64,000 bases of DNA from Aplidium turbinatum (lineage: Eukaryota; Chordata; Ascidiacea; Aplousobranchia; Polyclinidae), in assembly GCA_918807975.1 (NCBI GenBank), contig OU964920.1, forward strand, positions 2,058,501-2,122,500, in the 5' to 3' direction. Positions 43,601 through 58,600 of the stretch are shown here, piece by piece. The notes under the pieces are model-generated. The model was not told the origin of the DNA and searched no databases. It was given only the letters and a program-made list of their open reading frames with translations. The position numbers and the translations under genes were made by a program. Every line of letters starts with the position of its first letter. The stretch's first letter is position 1.

Positions 43601-46600
43601 CAAGGCTGGCTAATAATTGTACGAAGGTATCATCTTCTATCATGTAATACAAACGTTAAAACACATAGTCTACTCGTCAAAACCAATAACTTACCTTTAA
43701 TCCTTCATATGGTGGCTGGAAATTTTGGCAAATATACCTCTCCCCGTGTCCTCCGATGGTGAAGGTTATAATCACCAAAATCATCAGCAACCAGGCAAAT
43801 ATAAAAGAAAATCCCACACCCCTGTGACAACACGAAGCTAAGTTAATTATTCATCGCTTGAAGTGGCCTGCAGCATCCTACCAATGATGGTAACGCGCAG
43901 GTGAACATTGGAGAATGATAACGGAATGTAAGTTACAATGATATTAATATTATGACAAATATTATATTCAACAAAATATGAATATCATGTTATCAAAGTA
44001 TGAGATACCATAAATTTATAAAAAAACGTTTCGTAAATTTGGCAATAAATTGATCAAAGTCACTAGTTTAGCTTTTCATGAAGAGCAGTTTAACATACAT
44101 TTGGCAAATTTCGGTGATTAAACCATACATACCGGCTCAATGCACTACTAACACAGTTATCAGTATGAATTAAACATACCATATTTTCCAAAACATATCC
44201 ATGTATCACAGGGACAAAATTGCTATTTTATTTTATCAAAATAGTTGGTCCCCATGACTGGACCAATTTGGCAATGTCCCAATGAAGTCGGACGGAGCGA
44301 AATTGACCAATTTCTTTCTTTGTATCAAATGGTGCCGATAATAGCAATAACAATAATGATAAAAACGGCCAAGACCCAAAGCATAGGTTGTCAACAAATA
44401 CAAACTGACGTGCCCAACCCTACCCGTCTATAGAAATCCTCTTCTACATACATTACATCCTAAGCTGGTAGGGTTCATGGAGATATTGTTAATTGCTAAC
44501 CGATTACGTTGAAGTTTCTGTTTCGCATCGGGGTTGCAACAGTTCAATAATTTTGTTCATCATCGATACTCCGTTTACCGTTGAGCAATCACTTGGTTTC
44601 TATTCGGAGGTTAATCCCAGACAGCAAAATCCGTCATTTTGACGTTGAATCAATGTAAAAATGACGGATTTTGCTGGGTTGGTCTCACGAGTTCAACACA
44701 TAACAAAACCACATAAATCGAACAGAAAATCACTCACGCCATGATCAAAATCCCACCACAGTCTGAGCATCTGGAACGGTCGTCAACATGCTTGCTGAAG
44801 CTTAGCGTTCCCATTCCCATCCCTAGCCAGTAGAAAGCCACTATGATGGCGACCATCGATGCCAGCACAATACCGGCTATGTACCTGGCAACACAAGATA
44901 AGTTACATCGATTCTTTGCATATTTACGTATATTTAGCGCATAAATCCTAGGATATAAATCAAGTCACAATCGTTGAAAATAAAGTGAATCAGCAAACCG
45001 ATCAAATGCAAATAAAGACTTAGTCACGTTTTGAGTAAAACACAACTAAAGAATGTTTTCAAAATATGCAACGCTCATCTGGTGCATGTTTAGCTAAACC
45101 ATCACAAGGTGCTGCAAGTGGTAATCCACACCGAACTACAAGTTGGAGCAATGAAATGCGTTAGGTGTTACATTACTCAGGCCAACAAAACCTGGCCTAG
45201 TTTTGTAGCAAACAAGATTCTGCTTTCAACAAAAGAAACACATGGCCACCTGTGCACCGTGACGAACAATGCTGCTAATATACCTTGCTATCGATATAAC
45301 CCGCTACTGATATACATTGCTGAAACTTCTGATATTTCCTGCTACTGATATACCTTATGACTGAATTACCCCGCTACCGATATCACCTGCTGCTGATATA
45401 CCTTGCTACCGATATACCCTGCTGCCGATATACCCTGCTGCCAATATACCCTGTTGCCGACATACTCTGCTGCTAAAATACTTTGCTACCGATATACCCT
45501 GCTGCCGTTATACCCTGCTACCGATATACCCTTCTACCGATATACCTTGCTACCGATACACCCTGCTCCCGATATACCCTGCTGCCGATATACTTTGCTA
45601 ATGATATACCCTGCTACCGATATATCCTGATACCGATATACCTTGCTGCCGATATATCCTGATACCGATATACCTTGCTGCCGATATATTGATATACAAT
45701 AATATACATTGCTGAAACTCCTGATATTTCCTGCTACTGATATACCTTATGACTGATATACCCTGCTACCGATACACCCTGCTGCCGATATACCCTGCTA
45801 CCGATATATCTTGCTACTGATATACCTTGCTACCGATATACCTTGCTACCGATATACCTTGCAACCGATATTCCTTGCTACCGATATACCTTGCTACTGA
45901 TATACCTTGCTACCGATAAACCTTGCTACCGATATACCTTGCTACCGATATACCTTGCTACCGATATACCTTGCTACCGATAAACCCTGCTACCGATATA
46001 CCTTGCTATCGATATACCTTGCTACCGATAAACCCTGCTACCGATATACCTTGCTACCGATATACCTTGCTACCGATATACCTTGCTACCGATTAACCCT
46101 GCTGCCGATATACCTTGCTACCGATATACCTTGCTACCGATATATCTTGCTATCAATAAACCTTGCTACCGATATACCTTGCTACCGATATATCTTGCTA
46201 TCGATAAACCCTGCTACCGATATACCTTGCTACCGATATACCTTGTTACCGATACACCCTGCTACCGATATACCTTGCTACCGATATACCCTGCTGCCGA
46301 TATACCTTGGTACCGATAAACCTTGCTACCGATATACCTTGTTACCGATACACCCTGCTACCGATATACCTTGCTACCGATATACCCTGCTGCCGATATA
46401 CCTTGGTACCGATAAACCCTGCTATCGATATACCTTGCTACCGATACACCCTGCTGCCGATATACCTTGCTACCGATATACCCTGCTGCCGATATACCTT
46501 GTTACCGATACACCCTGCTACCGATATACCTTGCTACCGATATACCCTGCTACCGATATACCCTGCTACCGATATACCTTGGTACCGATAAACCCTGCTA

Positions 46601-49600
46601 CCGATATACCTTGGTACCGATAAACCCTGCTACCGATATACCCTGCTGCAGATATACCTTGGTACCGATAAACCCTGCTACCGATATACCTTGCTACCGA
46701 TACACCCTGCTGCCGATATACCTTGCTACCGATATACCCTGCTGCCGATATACCTTGTTACCGATACACCCTGCTGCCGATATACCCTGCTGCCGATATA
46801 CCTTGGTACCGATAAACCCTGCTACCAATATACCCTGCTGCCGATATACCTTGTTACCGATACACCCTGCTACCGATATACCTTGCTACCGATATACCTT
46901 GCTACCGATAAACCCTGCTACCGATATACCTTGCTACCGATAAACCTTGCTACCGATATACCTTGTTACCGATACACCCTGCTACCGATATACCCTGCTG
47001 CCGATATACCTTGTTACCGATACACCCTGTTACCGATATACCTTGCTACCGATAAACCCTGCTGCTGGTATTCCTTGCTACCGATATACCTTGCTACCGA
47101 TATACCTTGTTACCGATACACCCTGCTACCGATATACCTTGCTACCGATATATCTTGCTATCGATAACCCCTGCTGTTGATATACTTTCCTGATGATATT
47201 AAAAATTATACGAGAACCCAAGAATTGTCCTTAAAAATGATTGTTACCTGTAGATGTCGAAATTATCATCGTAGCTATCCAAAGCGTTGGCCACTGTGTT
47301 GCTAAGATCCAGGATGGAAGATTTGAAATTCTCAACCGTATCCAGAGGAAGACTTGAGAGCGAATCGTACAAGGTGTCATTCACGTCGTTCAACGTCACA
47401 ATCAGATCTATGAAGTAACCAATAGGTTGGTTCACGGAGGGTGAAGCTACTAGCGGTATTTAAACCAAATTGTTAATGGAACACCTGCAAGTAGTGGTGT
47501 GATTTAATCCAGTCAGCAAGCTGTTGGCTTTGACCAAAATTAGACACATCTGGCAACCCTGCATACGATGATTATACTTGGTCCTCTCGAGCAAGTTAGC
47601 CAAGAACTGTTTCTGCAAACTTTCTTATTTTTAGGAACCCCACCAGAGGCTGTAAGCCAACCTGTTTCGCAAACTTTCTCAAAAATATGATGACGTAAAA
47701 CAACGCATTTCATTTCAGTTTCACGTATTTCATGCAAAACCCACGCATGTTACCCACTTTCAGCGTTCTATGATTCTCATGTGTTTCGTACACATAACGA
47801 AACTAAATTATTTAAATTAGAAACAGAGCAGTTATTTTGAGCAAGTTCAAAAATCTCTACGCAAACCTATCAGCACCGAACAGGTTATAAGGAGCGATAA
47901 CCCAACCTTATGCGAATGCCAGGCGAGACTGTTCGAAACTGAATTTGAAACTTCACTTTGATCCAAAATTTTTGTCGTGGTATCGTATCGGAAGAAAAAC
48001 AATTTGATTTTGTTGTGTACAATACTCGAGTAAAATAGGCACCAAAAGTTTTCCAAATTTTCAGACTTATAGCACAAATATGATTCTGATTTGTTAACAC
48101 CTCACTTCATCAGGAGTATTAAGACTGTGAGTTCGAGCCTCTATCAAGACAATAATTTTTCTTGGCCACACGTTAATCAGTGAACATGCTTAAAAACCCA
48201 CAAAGCCAAAAACGCGTTTTTTAAAATTCGTTTGTATGTGCTGTCATGTCTGGGGAACATATAATTATCATTCAACAATGCCCACTGTTATACCTCCACG
48301 TCCCACGTTGTATGACATCAACTGCAACGTATGAATGGTTGTAACAACGTATTTATGACCCAACAAGATGAATTGATAAATGATTCAGTCGCAACAACAA
48401 CCATTCACTTCCTGGTAGCTATCAATAGCTTCTTTATTTTCTATTTCAAACATAGGGATTAAGAGAGAATAGGAGATTTTTCGTAATTGCAATCCCGAAA
48501 CAGTCGGAATTTTTCATCATATTGCCCATTCAAGTTTAAGGACACTTCAAACAAGAAGATAACATAATGTAGGAAACTTTGTTATTACATCGTTGTCGAA
48601 TAGTAATTCAAACAATGAAGCTTCCACCGATTTACGATGTTCAGACAAATATGTATTGCTACGTTGTATGACTGGAAGAGCTATGACAGCGTTGTGTATG
48701 ACCTGGTTACGTCAGCACCAAGTGTGCTTTCTCGAAACGACACCACGTTTGGCAATATCAATGATTGACATTATTTTTACGTCACAATAAGAACATTGTT
48801 ACAAATTTTGGCGATTTCAACACAGAATTGAACTATGTCTAGTGGGAGAATTCTAGGAACCATCAGCAATGACCAAGTGAATATAATTGTTGGTGCGGCA
48901 TCGTAGGTTCGCCTTCCACAGAAATCACGAAGACATGAAAATTGGCAACACTGCTCTTCCAAAAGAAGCCAAAAACCTTATTATCTGGACACGAGAGAGC
49001 AAAAACTACACAAAATGGGATTGCAAGTGTGAGCTTTTGCAAATCAAGCATCCCAGCATTCCTAACATAAACAACATTGGTTCACTTCGCGCGTTTAAAA
49101 GAGGAACTTTTGTTTTTATGGACAAGTTTTACTCTTGAGAAACTTCCTTTTTATTGGTCAAATTCTATCCTCTACGGTTCACAACAACCTACAATTCAAA
49201 TTCATTTACCGTCCACTCCAGCTTGAGATCCATTGGTTATAAGCTCGGGTATGTCATTGAGTTCGTTCATCGCTGAATCTATTTGTTGGTCGATGTCGTA
49301 CTGGACCAGTGTGTCGTTCAGCGTATCGATCACATTTTGAACGCCAAGCTTAAAATACGTAATCAATGCAAAAGTGCTACCAGACAACATATATATTAGC
49401 AAAACTGTGCTAATTAAAACAACAGAACATGAAACAACATACCACTAAAAATTCCAACTCATAAAACACGAGTAAAAGGGTAAAGGGGGGTCCCATACTT
49501 GATTCAAGTGTCGGGTATGAGAAGATAAGGTTCTCATTGTACTAAGCCTTCAGCACTAAGGAGAGTAGGGTGGCCAGTTCCTTTCCCTCGGCCGCCTTTA

Positions 49601-52600
49601 CTTCAGCAACTACGCCCACCCAATTTATTACACCCTGGGTAGAGGTGAGCGGTGTTTTCAACCACCAGCTGAAGCCGGGAGTCGAACCAGGTTTGCATAA
49701 TTGGAAAGCCAACGCCTTATCCGTTGCGCCATCCCACCGCTAACGAAGTACACACGAGTACAACTAAACACGAGTACAACATTAAATGAACCTCAAGATT
49801 CCTTGCTTTGATTTAAAGGTTTATGATGTACGAAGAGTATTCCACCAGAGGTGGGTGTGCGCAAATAATAAGCTTTTGACAACAAATCAAGCCCTCGCAA
49901 ATAGTTTTCCATACCGATGAGAAGTCCGCCCCGGTCGCATCAAGCTCGCTCGTGGTGCTTTGGAGAGACGAACAATCGGTATCTGCCGAGCAATCCGGGT
50001 CGTTTAGGTCATTGATCAGAGACGTTTGTTCGGCAGCCAACGCCGCGTTGAGAGCTGCAATCCCTGTATCAAGCTCTGTGACGTCACTTTGAACATCTGC
50101 AAGCGCGTCCAATGCCTCTTTCGAATCTGTAACAAAACGACACGATGCAAGTAAGCCGGAAGGGTGGCACAAACTGGCGCATGTAATGCCGGAAGGGTGG
50201 CACATGTCTGTGGGTTGGGGCAGTCCAATGACCCCGTTAAGATTGTTTCGCCTTTTTAGATTTTTAGCGCCAAAACCTTGTATTTATTAAATAATTTCGA
50301 CCTCTAGCACGCTTCAAGTTTTGTCGCTTCTACCTTGTCAGACCCCTGCTGTGTTATGTCGCATGACGTTTTTCGCTGCGACAGACGGGAAAAAAACGAC
50401 ACTGAACTGATCCGCTATTGTGTAATATGTTCAATTGTTGAACAGCAACAGAGATTAGAACTCATTAGTGCAGTGACTACCAGCCACCGGACTCACTTTT
50501 AATAAAAAAGAATCGATGTGCTTTCTTATGAAAAGTGTCCGATGTCTAATGACAAGTGCACTGATGGGTCCAAATTTTCAGTTAGGTTTACAAATTTGTC
50601 AAGTCCTTTATCTTACATTTATAGAAGACACGGCCACGCAAATTGAACAAGCGCATACCTAGTCGAGAAGAAGCCGTGCGAACGCTGCAAACAGCCAACC
50701 AACAACGTACCATGATTATACGTCATTGAACATTTGCATAAAGTGATGATCGCAAAATAGTTGATCAAAAGACTGATGATAGTAATAATAATGGTATTTG
50801 TATATTCAAATTATACGAAATTTATGTAAAATCCCCACAAACATTGAAAAATAGATTTATTGAAAATATTTCAGTGCGGGACAATTTTTTCCATACCGTT
50901 AGCTGTATCATGCCAAAGCAAAAAGTGTGGTTGGCGAGATTCGAACCCATCACTGACAAAGCACCTGCATCAATGACTGCCATGTTCCCATTTTTAAAGC
51001 GCGTATATAAATTAACATTTCATCTACCGTATAAATCATCGTCTACATCTACCATATAAATCTACCGTGCATTACAACTTTCTTTTCACTATTGTAAGAG
51101 AGTAGTTAAAGGCTGAAATCAAACTTTTTACAACCATCGCACGATGGAGTAGTTAAAATTTGATAGCTATTGTCTGGGGACGTTGAATCAATGTAAAAAA
51201 TGACTGATTTGCTGTGTGGGCGCTCAGTCACACACGTCTGCGGAGTACCAGCCAGCATCAGGCAAGTATGAGTACTCACGAAAGCCTTCATCTAATCCCT
51301 ACAAACACAGGAAGTAAGCGTTCAACACGTTCTTTCAACGTTATATTTTATTAAATCGACGTGTTTGTAAAGCAAGAGTTAGTTGAGTAAGTTCCGATTC
51401 GTCTTGGTTAGATTTTCCACCTCACTGGAGACTGGGATTGGTTGAAAAATATGAACCAAAAATATAGTTTTGTGACTTACGTTTATTTAACGTCACCTGT
51501 AGGTATATAAAGGTAAAACATTTGTAATTTAGCTAAAACACACGCAGCGCACCACAGGCTGGCCATTAAATTTGTTTGAGGTGAAACAAGCATTTTACCA
51601 AGAACGCACAAAAGCGTTTCTCTAAAGTGAAAGCCTTCATAAAACTGGTCGTCAACAAAGCCACAAAGCAACCTTGCAAGTCAGATCAATAGAAGCTTCA
51701 TCCAACAGCTCAATAACTTTGTGAAGAAAGGGGCGTTCTTCCCGGCTATCAGCACAAGGCTGAGCACTCACTAGTACAGCGAGCAGCTGCGATTCGCCAA
51801 CCATAACGGTGTAGCTTCCACGCTAGCCATTCAGTTGGGAACTAAGTTTTCAAAATACCAATTATATTAAAAATCTACCCTGTTATCTCTAGTTTGAATG
51901 AACCGATAATCTGAACCAACTAAAAAATTGACTAAGTTGATTCTACTTGAATAAGTTGAAGATGTTATTGTTATAACGAAATCGATTCTCTATAAATCAT
52001 GTTGATAGATAAGATTGCTGTGCAAATGCCAGCATTCGATGAATACAGTTTCCACGTTTTATAAACATGCAAACTAGTGGACGAAGCCCCTAGCTGTAAG
52101 CACCATGAAGAACACCGAGAAATAAAAGCACCTGACATCAATCTACTTTGAAATCTGCCGTGGTCAAATTCGAGTTTCAGGAAAACTTTTATGCACAAAA
52201 CTGCTTATCAGACAAAGACTAAACTTTTTAGCGTTGGTAAAGAAATGAAATAGACGCTGATGTGATGTCTTCTGTTAACCTCTGCTCTGGTTCCTCGATG
52301 TTATTGAGGATGAAAAGTTATACAAGGATTCTTCATTTACAACGATTTGTATCTGTACTTTAAGAAAATTAGTTAACATTAAGCATTCTATTTGAATAAG
52401 ATACTGAAGAAGCCGTATTTACAGCGACAAAAGCTTTATCAACAATTATACAAGTTTGTGAACCTGACTTATTTTGTTTACTTCTTATTAAGTTTAGCGA
52501 TTGTTGGATGCAATATGATGCTGGAGATGATACCTCCTTCATGTCCAGACAGCACGATTGACTTTTAAAGTTAATAATTTGCAACTTTTTGTCTGGCGCA

Positions 52601-55600
52601 GAGATGGCATTCGGGTACGCAACTACGCATTCATTCCAAATGCCCGAAGCAAATACCGATCAATTGGTGATATTGGATTATACTGAAAGTGTTGAAATTA
52701 TCACAAATGATGACGTTTAGTAGATAAGTGGATTAATTCGGTTGTTGGCCAAGACAAGGCCTAAACTGACTTTAGAAAATATCGTACCATCGGAGACTTG
52801 AGCCAGGTTGTCCAGCGGGGGTGTAGCGTATTGTAGGAAAGTATCCCGGACGGGGACTCCCACCGTGGTGCCCAGATCTGAAACAGAAAAATTGTTATCC
52901 ACAATATTCATTGTCATCGTGATTGGAGCATCATAGTATCTATATGACTACTATGCTATGAAGTAGAAGCAAAATATAGACACACACAACACAACATTAC
53001 ACGTATACTAAACATAGAGGGAAACAACAAAGGGTGATGAGAATAGAACAATCTATGTACGCATCATGACATCCTGCCAACTACAATTATGGTCGGGTTG
53101 AATAATAACCAATACAAGCCAAAAATAATTTTAAGATAAAGGTAAATTTGGTTACAAACTACACAATAGTTTCCCAGAAAACCAATCAGTCGCTTTTTAA
53201 ATTGATTCAACGTCTGCGGGTCTGCTACTATTCGGTGAGTTCCTAACCTCTAACCCTAAAACGGTAATGATAATTAGGCTACGGTACCCGATAATTTAAA
53301 AAAAAAATTGAAAAAATCCCCCGTTAAGAGATCGGACTCACCGAATCGGATTCACCGAATTGGACTCACCCAATCGGACTCACCGAAACGGGCCATTCCG
53401 ACGTCTGCAGACTGATTTGCTGTCTAGGTTACAATTCACTTGTGGAGAGGGTCTTATTGGTTGCAGACTTTTAGAGACAAGTTTAATAAAATTCAATAGT
53501 TTGTATGCCATGTTTAAGTTTTGAATTAGCTGCCGTTGCTCTTCGCACAATTCTCATGATAATGCGACCATGCGTTTGATGATGATGATGATGAAAAACT
53601 AACCCTGTAGCACACATGGTACATTTTTGTTTGAGCCTCTGGGATCCAAGGCGTCTACTACCGGTAGTCCGGTACCTAAGTTGTCACTGTTTGTCCAGGC
53701 CAAATGGCGAACTCGCTGCGCTATGACTCACGCTGGCCTACGCTAAATCAAGTGGCCCGTTCGGTGAAGGTAGAACAAACCAAACAAGTTGATTATGACG
53801 ATTCTTCTTCTTGCGTTGGAGGCGGTCGCAGGTCACGTAGTTATTTCAATGCACAGTAGCCAACAAATTGTTTGTTTATGGAGCATTGTTACTTGTTAGG
53901 TCCATATATCTATCCAGAGGTCGGTATAATGGACATTGACAGATAATGTGGTCTGCATTCTGAAAGTCTGAGCCACATGTTTAAAATGGTGAGTCGGCGA
54001 AGCCCCATTGGAACATTTTAGAACATGTCCAATGAGAGGAATTGTGACCATAATGGAGCGAAACAAAAAGACAATGAGACCGGTTCTGTTGAAAGTGGAG
54101 CCGGCCACCGCGTGCAAGGAATTGCATGGAGTTATTGATGACTATTTCCGGTAGTGAGTGCACGGATAATGATCATGCTTTTGCATACTTTCAACATCAG
54201 TCAAACAACAAATACACGGCTTAGTTGGCGCGCTAACAGCGGTACTTTTCATATTTCGTCGAACATTAACGTTTAACAGTTGAAACAAGCTTTAAACTAA
54301 ATTGTAATAACAACCAACCAACAAATAACCACTAAACACTTTGGGACACTGCACGACAAAGAAAACATTGGAAGAATTTACGAACTGAGCATCTAGTTCA
54401 TCAAAGGCCGCATCGGCTATAATACTGTAGTAGGTAGTAGTAGTAGTAGTAATAACATTTCTCAACGTTAAAATTTGGAAAGTAAACACAAACTTTTAGT
54501 CACTGGATATTGATATGTGCCTAGCGCATGGCGATCAATACTACTGGCCATCCCAACTTGGCAACAGCCAAATAATGTGGGGGCCTATTAAGTTTTGGCA
54601 ACTAACAAGATATTAGGCGTAAAAAGGCGTCTTTGCATGATTTATTACTAACAAACAAATACTTCTGGATTAGAAAACGAATTTTTTAACATACTGAGTG
54701 TTTTGAAAGTTGGGTCACTCTTGATTTCATGTACCTTGATTCTGTTGATATCTTGATTCTCATTGTATTCTTAACATGTAGCTATTGTCCTGCTTTCTTG
54801 CCACTTATTTAAGAATATTACTACATCTTAATTACCTTTTGGCACTGTATTTACAATTTTTAGGCTCAAAAACATTACTTGACCAATAAAAATAGCTGAT
54901 TATATGTTGTAACACTTGTCTCAGTTGGTAAATTGAATTTTCGTATAGGCCCCCACATTATTTGGCTGTTGCCACGTTGGGATGGCCAGTAGTATAGATC
55001 GCCATGGCCTAGCGCCAATCCAGTCAACAGCCGTGGCGTCACCAGATGGAGATTGTGTCGAATTGAACCATGCCCTTGTTCAAAAGATATCCTTCAGTTT
55101 GTGCACAAAAGAAAGATGTCAAAAACATAAAGAGCTAATCCATCATCATGCGACAAGAAAACCTTCCCTGTCTTCACAAACAGGATGAACTCAGCCGCAG
55201 AGTTGTATTTTTTTGGGTTGGAAATGAGCAAAACCAACAAAGTGACAAGAAATAAAGGAAATACGCGAATAGGTTTGATTATGTGAAGCGTGGGTGAAGC
55301 TGTCTGTTTAGTAACAACAGTGGCGGGTTGGTTTCACTTCAATATTCCATCAATTCTATGGCGAAAAGCACCAGATACAACGCGTGATGAACTAGTACAA
55401 AAATAAGGGTCTGCTACTATTCGGTGAGTCCGATTCGGTGAGTTCCTAACCTCTAACCCCTAGCCCTAACTCCTAACCCCCTAACCCTAAAACGGCAATG
55501 ATAATTAGGCTACGGTACCCGATAATAAAAAAAAAAAATTGAAAAAATCCCCCGTTAAGGAATCGAACTCACCGAATCGGACTCACCGAAACGGGCCATT

Positions 55601-58600
55601 CCGCAAAAATAAAGCAACAAAAGTGGAAGTGGAATTAATGTTAGCGATTGGAGAACATGAATCAATCATTGATACAAGCACCGGAATTAGAAGAGTTTTA
55701 GGACAATAATATAATTTGTGTTGCACCAAAAAACGTTCAACTTTCTGATGCAGAATGGCAGCAGTTGATACAAAAACGGAAGTTTGTCGACACTGCACAC
55801 CATGACGTCATAATTATTGGACAAACAAACAAACCAAAATTTGGACAAACAAACAAACCAAAATTTGGACAAACAAACAAACCCTGAAAAAAAAAATATA
55901 TATATATAAAGTAAAAAACAATACAACTTTCGTCTCCAGAGGATAACAACAAATATTTTGATCGCATGAACCTAAAGTTGTTCAGAAAGCTGCTGGCTTC
56001 AGTCAGAGATCAGTTGTCAAAATCCTACGTTTTTTGAGACTGCACAAACTTGCAGCCCCAGCCCACGACATTTTGCGTCGTTTCAACGTTTGGCTAGGTA
56101 AAAGCGATGCACAGAAACGCCTTTTGTTTAATGAGTTTGCATAATCGCTTGTCTCCTCAAACATGCAATTACTGACATCGTGATGTGCCAATTATTGTTA
56201 ACTATCCATCAAATAAAACTTTATGTTATTTTACGTTGATACTTGGTTACAAGTACTAGAATCAACGCAAGAGTTGGAAGAAATAACTTGAGAAAGCTTT
56301 GTTTCTCAAAAAGCACTCGCAAATCAAGACGAAAAGAGATTGTCTCAACAACTGCAGGCCAAAGAACGAACAAAGCAACATCCATCTCTGAATGACATAG
56401 CGCACCAAAAAGCTGAGCACTGAAAGCAATTAATTAATTTAATTGAGAGTACACTTCTTACAAGAGTGCTCAGCTTGTACTACTGTCGAAATTATTTGTT
56501 TGGATGTCTGGTACTAGTGATGATGCAAGAGGGGACGTAACTTAGAAGAAGGGGACCACCTCTTGAAAAGCTCAATAACTTGACCCCTCAAGGTTGCTGT
56601 CATTCTGTGGCAAAACCGCGACACTGGCATCAAAGCTGTAGTCAATGGACCGATTTAGTTAAATTTGCCCACCGAGGTTATTATAATAATATGATGGTTT
56701 TTATTTATCGTCGTTCTACAACTGCTAGCTATCAGTTTTTTAGCGACAGAGCTCATGCTTAATTTTGTATCAGATTTACGATGTCATCACATTATTATCT
56801 GACATGTCACTGTGTTATATGCAAGAAAAAACAACAATCGGTACCGTTTTTAACCCTTTGACGCACATAAGAAATTGGATATAAATTTTCAGTGAACCAT
56901 TGTATTGTCTGTATTGTCTGAACCATTGACATGTCTGAAGAAATTTGTTCAGAGTTTCCAACTACTAGTTTCAAATTAAATTTTGATGTATAGAGAGGTT
57001 GCAGCACAAAAATTATATCAAAATATTACGATTTTGAAATATAAAATCATAATTTATTTTGTGGCACACATGCGTGCCACTGTACTTCAAAGGGCCTGCT
57101 ACTATTCGGTGAGTCCGATTCGGTGAGTTCCTAACCTCTAATCCCTAACCCTAAAACGGCAATGATAATTAGGCTATGGTACCCAATAATTTTAAAAAAA
57201 AATTGAAAAAATCACCGAACAGGGATCGGACTCACCGAATCGGACTCACCGAAATGGGCCATTCCGGTTTTTAAAGCCTTTGGTATGACCCGGTCTGGAA
57301 TCGACATCAGATCTACCACCACTAGAGCCTAAGACGAAACCCCTCGGCCACTGAGCTGGTTGCCCACTGAGGAAACACCCAGCCACACCACTTGGTACAA
57401 GTGAAGAAGACATTCGATCAATTAACACAGATGAGCAACAACACTTGAAGCACTTATGCTCTAAAAGTGTTAGTGTCGACCAAAGGACTGGTTCAACTTG
57501 TTTCACACTTGACACAAACCTGTTACATGAACGTTGACACAACGTTGTCAAACAACGAACGAACCTTTGTGCCCTCTGTACAAGATTTTCGAACATTCAC
57601 TTGATGACAGTGAAGCGACCACTACATTGCACTACAAGAGGAAAGGTTACCATTTCCAAACAAGGTCCTAGTATCTTGTTCGCAAATTTTAAATTGCCAA
57701 GACATTTATTCTATTTTACTGCCAACGTATTTTAAATTGCCAATACCACTTTTTATCCCCGCAAACGTGTCAATGCTTTGTGGGACCATTAGATCGGGCT
57801 GTCAGGCAGGAAAAGATCAAATGACTGTAATAGTTCGTTTTATAAATAGAGTAAGTGAAACATCACACAACAGGACACCACATGATCATGACGTAAGAAG
57901 CATGACATACAATTCGCAGAACGCCGTTGGTTGTAACTCGCTTCATGGGTACACAGATGACGCATTTCATAGCTGAAAGATTTTTGAGACATTTTCTCAA
58001 TTTGCTTTTATTATATGCAATGTAAACAGCGACGCAGTTAAAATTTGGTCAATCTAGACAAAGCTTGTAACGACAAACTCTTTCAAATTTAACAACTTAA
58101 CGAAGAATCCAGTCTTCAAAAGCAAAACCTATTTTCTTCTTGTAGAGATGTGAAAATAACTAAAATGTTTTTCATTGCTTAAACGTCTAAAAACGTTCAA
58201 ATGCGACTGATAATGATCAGTTGACCACAGACAACCAAAGTGCATGAAAGCATGAAACAAAAACTCACTGTCCAATTCTTGTCTCAACGTTGTATCAACC
58301 TGCCCATACTGGTCAACAATTTCTTTCAGCTGGCCAGGAACAGTATCGAGGTATGATATGGTGTTGTTGAAGATGGCCGTGGTTTTGTCGGGTATGATGC
58401 GCAGTACATCAGTTGTCCATTCATTGGTGAGAAACACGAAGACACAAGGAACTCTGTGGAATAGAGCATGCTATCAAAGACCTTTTTGACCACCTGCTAC
58501 CAACGAAACACATGCAATGTTACTTGACTTAGGTACAAAATCTCTCTGTGTATGCAACAATTTATTGATATATTCAATGAGATTTTCAAATAAAATTGCT

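Noticed and set aside
45109-47180. Several long open frames (up to 238 codons) of repeated TDIPCYRYTLLPIY-like residues
   Set aside because: They are translations of the 16-bp minisatellite, open in all + frames because the unit lacks stop codons. There are no splice or start signals and no family match.
51280-51298. Longer microexon using the upstream AG
   Set aside because: With exon 5 it gives an in-frame stop (G-I-R-stop), so the nearer AG is preferred.
51484-51499. Second candidate microexon in the same prominin intron
   Set aside because: In the required phase it contains a stop, and the spacing to human PROM1 is already filled.
57246-57596. A 116-codon - strand open frame
   Set aside because: Overlaps the end of MITE B5 and has no family match or splice context.
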